DNA of 64,000 bases. Source: Straminergon stramineum. Its lineage: Eukaryota > Streptophyta > Bryopsida > Hypnales > Calliergonaceae. Made by a program: the position numbers and the translations under genes. A model generated the notes under the pieces. That model saw only the letters and a program-made list of their open reading frames with translations, made no database searches and was not told where the DNA came from. The stretch lies in assembly GCA_963920665.1 (NCBI GenBank), contig OY987263.1, positions 31,980,547 through 32,044,546 of the forward strand, written 5' to 3'. Within the stretch, counting starts at the first letter, position 1; every line of letters begins with the position of its first letter. Of this stretch, positions 57,589 through 64,000 are shown one piece after another.

Positions 57589-60500
57589 TCACTTGCCAAA
57601 AACCTTGTAAGCAAATGCCTTCGCCACAGCCATGGCTTCGTTAATGCCAGCTGCATTCCCACCCTACACAACATAGTATCACCCATTCCCAGTCAGGTTT
57701 TTGATCATACGTCATCAAAAATCATAGGGTTTGAAGTTATGTTGGCATAGTTTTAAGCGCACACTGAACACGAAGTGTACAAATGGTCAAAAGTGACCAC
57801 TTCAATATCCATAGGAGTTGAAATAGATAGTTTAGGAAGCTTTCAGGAGGGTAACCAAATGAGCCGATGTGAAGAAGAATTCGTACACCATATTCTTTGG
57901 GAACTGCCACAATCGACTATTAGCTTCCAAGTGGCCTTTCTACCTTGGACACTTCGGGGAAAAAGCGTGAGATTTTAGAATTCTTAAAGCTTTTCGCCGC
58001 TAAGATTCGGGATTTGGCACCTATGGAATTCGCCAATACGACAAATACGGCTAATGAGTCTCAACTTGCCAATGACTAACACAAGGCCAGAATGCCTTAC
58101 CTGACCCTGCGCAAGCCCATTTTTCCCGCCACCACCTTTGCCATTGATGGGAGCTAAGCTTGCACGTAGCCACTCCAACACTACCAAACCCCGTTTGGCA
58201 GCAGAATCAGAAACACCTGCATAGACTAACACCTTGTTCTTCTGCTCGTCTACGCTGAATATCATCACTGCGAGGTCCTGCACCCACCCAGGAAAGCCAA
58301 CATTTATACGTGGCGTTCATAATTCAAGGACCACTTTAATCAGAAAATTCACATCAGATAATTCAATTGAGAGGAGCACCTCCACCGCACTCCATACAAA
58401 GGTGCTCACAAAATTGAACATTTTTATTCAAATAAAATTACAACTCAAAAGTATTTATGGAAGCACGTGAAAGAGACGCACAAAAGAGCGGATCTGGACA
58501 TAGGGCTACCAAAATATATTTACACCTCCCTAGCAAGTATGCCATCTTCATAAAATTCAGTGCCCACGGTGAGTCTGAAACAAACTATAAACTAGGGTTC
58601 ATCGTGGGCACTAAATTTTCTAAAGGTAACACAATTGCAGAGGTATATTATGGTCGTCCAATGTTCAAGTCATTTTTTCTGTCTATTTCATGGCTTTTTT
58701 TTCCAATTATGGTATTCTTAAGTTCTAATTTTATCCGAATAACAAGTTAACTTTCATCAGCACCTTTTTATGGAGTGCGGTGGAGATGCTCAAAATAAAC
58801 CATACAGTGGCTTGACCAGTAATGAGACTAAAGACTAACACATTGCTATAGCAGACTTCATGATTCAAAACGCAGTTGATGACAGCAGCGTTGAAAATAC
58901 CTTGTGCTTGTCCATGACGAGGGTGACGGCCTCCCTGACAGCATTGGTATCCAAACCAACATCAATTCGAAGCACGCAATACGGTTGATCTCCAGCAACT
59001 GCGGTATCAGCAGAGGCCACAGCTCCGTGTAGTGCTGTTTGCAAATTCGACCCAGCGGCAGCCTTCTGGGCTTTCCTGATGCGATCCTAGAACCAGGCAG
59101 ACAATCACAATACTGCATGTTAAAAATAGTGACATTACTCAGAACTCCCCTACAAGACAACAATTAAGCACTGTTGCGAAAGCTTTAAACTAACTCTCCT
59201 CAACAAGGTCCTCACGAACACACAAAGTAGGAAGCAGCTGAAATTCAGGCGATGAAATACCTGGAGTTCACTCAATCGAGTACGGAACTCAGCCTTCTTG
59301 GCAGCTGGGATGATAAGTGTCTCCAATTGATTCTTCAAAGCTGCAACCTCCTGCAAACATGTTAAAGCTAGTCTGTAAGAATATAGTGCAGATAGAACGT
59401 CAGATAGAAGAGGAAAATTACAGCTATAAATGGGAAGTATGGAAGCATTGGGATTGATGAAGAAGCGGGCAATAAATTCATGGTCACAATTCCTCATAAA
59501 GTTCTGTTCCATATCAATACTAGGTTCAGGAAAACATGCACAGAAACCATAAAGTATGTAGCAATCTCAGAGGATAGCTACAACTCACCTTCTCAAGAGC
59601 TGCGCCTTGCAATGTGCTAGCCTCGTCAATCTGGCCACTAAAAACTGCACTCTGATGAATGGCTTCCTTTGCGGCACCCATCGTCAGCGCAGTTACTCGC
59701 CTCACTCCCTTAGCAATGCCCTCCTCCGAAACCAAAGCAAAAGCTTCGGCTTCTTTTGTGTTGCTCAGGTGGGTACCTAATTACACAAATTAACACTCAG
59801 GGAATGAACTACCAAAAATTTAAGTCTCAGAAGGAAACAAAATAGAAGAACGACAGCAGCAATTAGACACCCACCGCACAAGTAAAAGGCACTGACAGGA
59901 AAGGTGCAAAGGATGTCATGACCAGACGGACAACCTGAGTCATGACAATGCTAAGAGAATCGTGCTTGAACCTCTGATACTACCGCATCACATCACGTGA
60001 GCGTGAATCATTAAGTGCTTTACCTCCACAAAACTCCGTGGACATTTTGGCCCAGTTTGGGTTTTCAGGATCGGCAAGAAGATCTTCAACAGGCCTTCCA
60101 ATCGCAACTACTCGAACAGGGTCGGGGTATACCTAGAGACCAAAGGACAGAACAAAAGTAATCTTGATCTGCCCAAATCCAGATGTCCATAATAATACCA
60201 AATTACAAAATCGTCTTTTAAATGCTCTCGTCAAAATTAAGAGTATCCTCTCAAACATCTCATGCCCACCAAAACAATGTCTATTATTGTGAGTATCCAG
60301 GAACACAGCATTCTATTAAGGCCAGCAAGTTACCTCGCCAAACACAGCACGAAGGCCCATAATTCGCTTAGCTTCAGCAAGACTAGCTTCCTTTGCATAT
60401 ACAGTCATCCCATCACGAATCTGTTGTGATACTATCTCCTCTATTCTCCCCAAAGCCTTAGAATCGATTGGCTTACCTGTACAAGAAAAGATACACCGAG

Positions 60501-63500
60501 AGCAACATAGTTACGACACAGTTTGACTGTTTCTTTAATATCCACACTCATACATTTCTTATCACAGGAAATGAGAATGGAGAAAAAGGCATTCTACTAC
60601 TGAAAATTGGTTTGTCTTCACAAATTCTGAGGAAATAGAGAGGAATATTATACCATGAGAGAAATCAAACCGCAGCTTATCAGGTGCAACCAAAGAACCC
60701 TTCTGATCGATGTGGTCACCAAGCACTTCCTGTCGAGACACCATGGCGAAAGTGAATACATTGTGGATAATAGAAGAGCTGGCTTGACAATAAACTACGA
60801 AAGTATCCAAGATGTGACCTAATTTCGTCAATACAAGAAGCAAGCACAATATTGAAAATGTGCGTTCACAATTGCTTGACAGAGGTCGGTCAACGGGACA
60901 CAGAGAAGAAATAATGAACAGCAATTGTTCTGCTGCAAATGGGTGCAATAAGAGGCAACACCTTCAGAGCGTAGTTAAGAAGATGTGTACACGTATGGTT
61001 GGGAGCGACTATTGCACGTCTTGCATAGTCCACCTGTCACATTAATAAACACACTCCTTGTTGAACTTTCATCCCTAAACTACCGACCATTCTACCCAGC
61101 ACTCCAATCCCACATTGAAAACATGAATCGTACGTAAAATGCACCCAATCCAACTTAAAATTGACAGAATAAAATGCATATCTAAGAACAAAACATATTA
61201 GGTACACTAGCTCAAAAGTGAATGCATAAAAAAAAAAGAGCTAGGCATATAAGCTGGATGTCGATATACCAAAGTATAAGAGAATATGCTGAAGCGCATC
61301 TCTTCATCAATACCTTAGAAGTAACTTTGTCTCCAACTGACATCTTTCTACCAGAAGTTATTGACCCAATATGAAGCACATAACCACCATAAATTTGAGC
61401 CTCCCTCACTTCAAATGAGCCACTTGGACCTTCCAAAAGTCCTGTGTCATAAATCTGCAGAAGAGGAGTACGATCACCTGATCAGTGCATCTCAGAGGGG
61501 AGTATCTGCTTAAGGACATTAAGATTTCATATTCTCCAAGAGAGGTACATCAGGGAGTTAGAAGCAGCTTAGCTTGAGATTAGATGACTAATTCACATGG
61601 TAAACATCACACAACACATGATTCTACGAGTATCAGAAGTTGAATATTCACCTGTCCTCCTTGCTCGGCGTAGAAGCTTGTGGTATCAAGAACAATACCC
61701 ACGTCTTCATCAGATGTGGACTCCTCGAACCCAGTTGATGTGAAGATAGCCTTGACAGTAACTGTGGGATCCTGTATCAGCAAAGGCAGCACAAACTGTC
61801 CATTAGGCTTGCACCAAAATTATCCGATGGTGACACAGAAGGGAGCACGGAAGGCATCAAACAATATGCGGCCAACAGTCAATTGCATGGCATGATATTA
61901 TTACCTTGTGCCATAAATATTTAGGTTTATCATCAGTTGGCAAAACTCCAAGCTTTTGTAACTGAGATGTTGCCTCTGCCTCCATCACCAAGGCCTTGCC
62001 TCCCGCCTGATTCATGCGTCACAAAACAAGATCCATCATGTACTGGAATGAAGCAGCAAGGAGCTTGAAAATGACCTAGACACGCACCGTGGTCAGCCAC
62101 ACAAGATAGAGAAATGAACATACCTTTCCACGAGCACCTCGAGCTTTCTCTCGAGCCTCTTCCATGATTCTGTTGAATCCCTCCTTGTCGACCTTCAGAC
62201 CCATCTCCTCTGCCATCAGCTGCCAAGAAGAAAAACGCAATTAGAAACACTAAAATGACATTTCCATAAAGATTATCTCAATTTCAACCTCACCCTGAAT
62301 CCAGAACAATGATTGAGCATTATCAATGGCAGACTGAGCTAATAGCAAATAAATTTCTCTTTCTGGATTCGGGTAACTTAGGATTATGTACTTTCAAAAG
62401 CGATAAAGCAGAGAAGCACTAGATACCGATAAACAACATAAGCCGATAAACCTACAATTTGGTAACAAGAGAGACATGCAGCGAAAATTACAAAAAAGTC
62501 ATGCAAAAACAAACAGCTTCCATACACTGAGGTGTAAAAAGGCCTCGAAGCATCCGATAAGAATAGAAGAACAAACCTCTGTCAGATCAATGGGGAACCC
62601 AAATGTGTCCCACAAAATGAAAGAATCCTGCAGAACAGCATGACCATCACACAAATTCAAGCACAATGATTTAAGTTAAAATGAAGTCGGGTATAGGAGC
62701 CACAGCTGTTAAGTAAAAGTCTAATTTTGAACTCGAGTCTCAAAACAAAGTAAAAAAACTGGGGACACAACATGCAGCAAAGTCGTCCATATAGAATCCT
62801 AGTGCCACAACACCGTCTCAGATAAAACACGACCAACAAGGTGAATGAAATGTATACCTGAGCACCAAGAACACCATCCTTGACCTCTGCGGCTGCCTTC
62901 TTGAACTTTTCGATACCCTGCTCAGGATTTCATCATGTTTAGCGAAGATTGCAAAACTGTATTCGTGTGTACACGTTTCAAGTGCTTCCGACAACAGCCT
63001 ACACATTTTGAAAAACACACCACATAAAATCTAATTGTAATCAGCGCGCAATATCTACTTACCTTCACTAAGGTGCGGCTGAAGCTGGTCTCCTCCTCTG
63101 ATATAATTTCCTTTATCTTTGCTTGATTCTTCTTCAGTTCAGGGAATGCCTCACCCATGACTGCCACAAAAATCTCTACGAGCCTGCAACAGAAAATCAT
63201 TAACTGATGAGGCATACTGATGTGACCTGAGCCACAACATCGGCACTTACCAATTTATTTATTTTCCTCCACATAGTGCAAGACACTCACCCACTTAAAA
63301 AACCTTCCTCAGCTTTCAACACTTCTCGTCCGTAACGAACACCTCTCCTTAGGATTCTACGCAAAACATATTCTCGACCTTCGTTACCTGCACAGTAGAA
63401 TCAAACTTCAGAAAAGAGAACGACCCCTGATTATTAAATAATGAGGAGACTCTCAAAAACTATCGTAAAAGGCCGCTTTGTGCTGATATAACGGTCTCCA

Positions 63501-64000
63501 TTACTAGACCAACCCTTAGCACATGAAAAAAAACATTCACACTGAATACTAGAGCAGCATATTTCCAATTGCTGGGGTGTAACTTCCGATAGAACACAAT
63601 TGCAGGAGCATATATATTACCAGGACGTGACCCATCAGCAATTGCAAAAGAGAGCGTCCGAATGTGATCAGCAACAACCCTATACGCCATGTCTACATTG
63701 TCGGTATCATCTTTCCCCACTTTGCCCGTATACTCACGAGCCCCGGTGGCCTGAAAGAAAACCCAGTAGAACATCCCTCTCAGTGCCAGGAACCTCCAAA
63801 GACGTAAGAGTCAACAATGAAATTTGTAGGAGAGGCAAGATCCCTGATCTGCTTTATTAATACCTTGGCAAGCCTGTCCAAAATGCACAACCAACAAAGA
63901 ACTCACAAACTGACCACAACTAGAGATCGTCATCTCTGGGCTTTGATTTCAGAAACGAACCTTCTGAATTGCTCCGAAAATAGGAGTAAAGACATCAGTG
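57589..64000 (-). CDS. AlaRS: alanyl-tRNA synthetase, 3' 19 exons (N-terminus off the window)
   Basis: Joins alanine to tRNA-Ala and hydrolyses mischarged Ser/Gly-tRNA-Ala. The sequence resembles the plant cytosolic/mitochondrial enzyme. Exons in transcript order: 63961-64000 (partial), 63621-63750, 63291-63387, 63063-63183, 62858-62917, 62577-62627, 62124-62219, 61905-62006, 61652-61771, 61314-61454, 60962-61033, 60654-60729, 60334-60476, 60024-60132, 59589-59776, 59261-59350, 58901-59086, 58101-58277, 57589-57663 (stop TGA 57589-57591). All 18 introns are GT-AG and phases agree, giving 690 codons. In fragment numbering: end of the aminoacylation/tRNA-recognition region with [19 protein letters not shown] in exon 2, [13 protein letters not shown] near 154-166, editing domain from FYAEQGGQ (265-272), zinc/editing residues HTCTH (332-336) and CGGTH (451-455), then the C-Ala domain with a [14 protein letters not shown] glycine-rich loop near 653-666. 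Full plant enzymes are roughly 1000 residues, so about 300 are missing upstream. Introns are short (107-623 bp). I see no lesion. Identity is near certain; targeting cannot be judged without the N-terminus. Confidence 0.96.
58374..58791. mobile_element. MITE inside the penultimate AlaRS intron (GAGCAT family)
   Basis: The 623-bp intron 58278-58900, the longest of the gene, is mostly filled by an inverted-repeat element. The left arm begins GAGCACCTCCACCGCACTCC. The right arm, reverse-complemented, begins GAGCATCTCCACCGCACTCC and both continue into AAAGGTGCT. A second, inner inverted repeat (GTGCCCAC / GTGGGCAC) lies near 58560-58615. The ends resemble those of the elements at 27034, 27830 and 41165, which carry TTA duplications typical of PIF/Harbinger, but no clear duplication is visible here. 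No transposase is encoded. Confidence 0.8.

Noticed and set aside
63863..63872. A possible 10-bp micro-exon (reading LAK) between the first two AlaRS exons in the window
   Set aside because: It has acceptor- and donor-like flanks, but 10 nt would break frame; joining 63961 directly to 63750 keeps frame and the expected AIQK-ATGA sequence.
1..64000. CRISPR arrays, rRNA or tRNA genes, bacterial-type operons
   Set aside because: None seen. The direct repeats present are transposon arrays or minisatellites, and spliced AlaRS shows a eukaryotic nuclear sequence.

Overview
The window is nuclear DNA from a land plant with a large, transposon-filled genome. The evidence is a plant-type cytosolic/mitochondrial alanyl-tRNA synthetase (AlaRS) gene split by 18 short GT-AG introns, surrounded by tens of kilobases of AT-rich sequence made of plant DNA-transposon and LTR debris. 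The clade (gymnosperm, fern or angiosperm) cannot be settled from this sequence alone.

The only intact host gene is AlaRS, at the right edge on the minus strand (57589-64000). Its 3' 19 exons are present and encode 690 codons. The N-terminal part, with class II motifs 1-3, lies beyond the window. Every exon-exon join keeps frame.

The rest is mobile-element strata. From left to right: a 1.1-kb CACTA element (1224-2329) with a foldback element nested in it; TE-like sequence to 7.57 kb; a 9.1-kb CACTA element (7570-16682) with palindromic subterminal repeats, a purine-rich array and about 4 kb of unrelated cargo. The cargo holds a decayed coding region that is itself split by a hAT-like MITE. 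From 16.7 to 24.4 kb there are repeated LTR-like modules. A PIF/Harbinger-like element (27034-28408) carries a nested MITE of the same family. A family with TTAA at both ends and CCC-starting inverted repeats (piggyBac-like organisation) is scattered over 34.3-46.1 kb. Further right are a 78-bp CACTA MITE (38120), a PIF-like pair (41165-42996), a solo LTR with a perfect 5-bp duplication (47401-48684), a 5'-truncated second CACTA copy without the cargo (48685-52885), another CACTA MITE (53119), and a Tc1-type element (53809-55044) with TA duplication, matching termini and a recognisable transposase C-terminus.

There is no operon-like co-operation between genes. The biology is layered insertion, decay and possible gene capture around one housekeeping gene. 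Two foreign-looking lineages deserve most attention: the Tc1-type (PIENLW) element and the TTAA-flanked family, both uncommon in land plants. All calls come from reading the sequence; no database search was possible.
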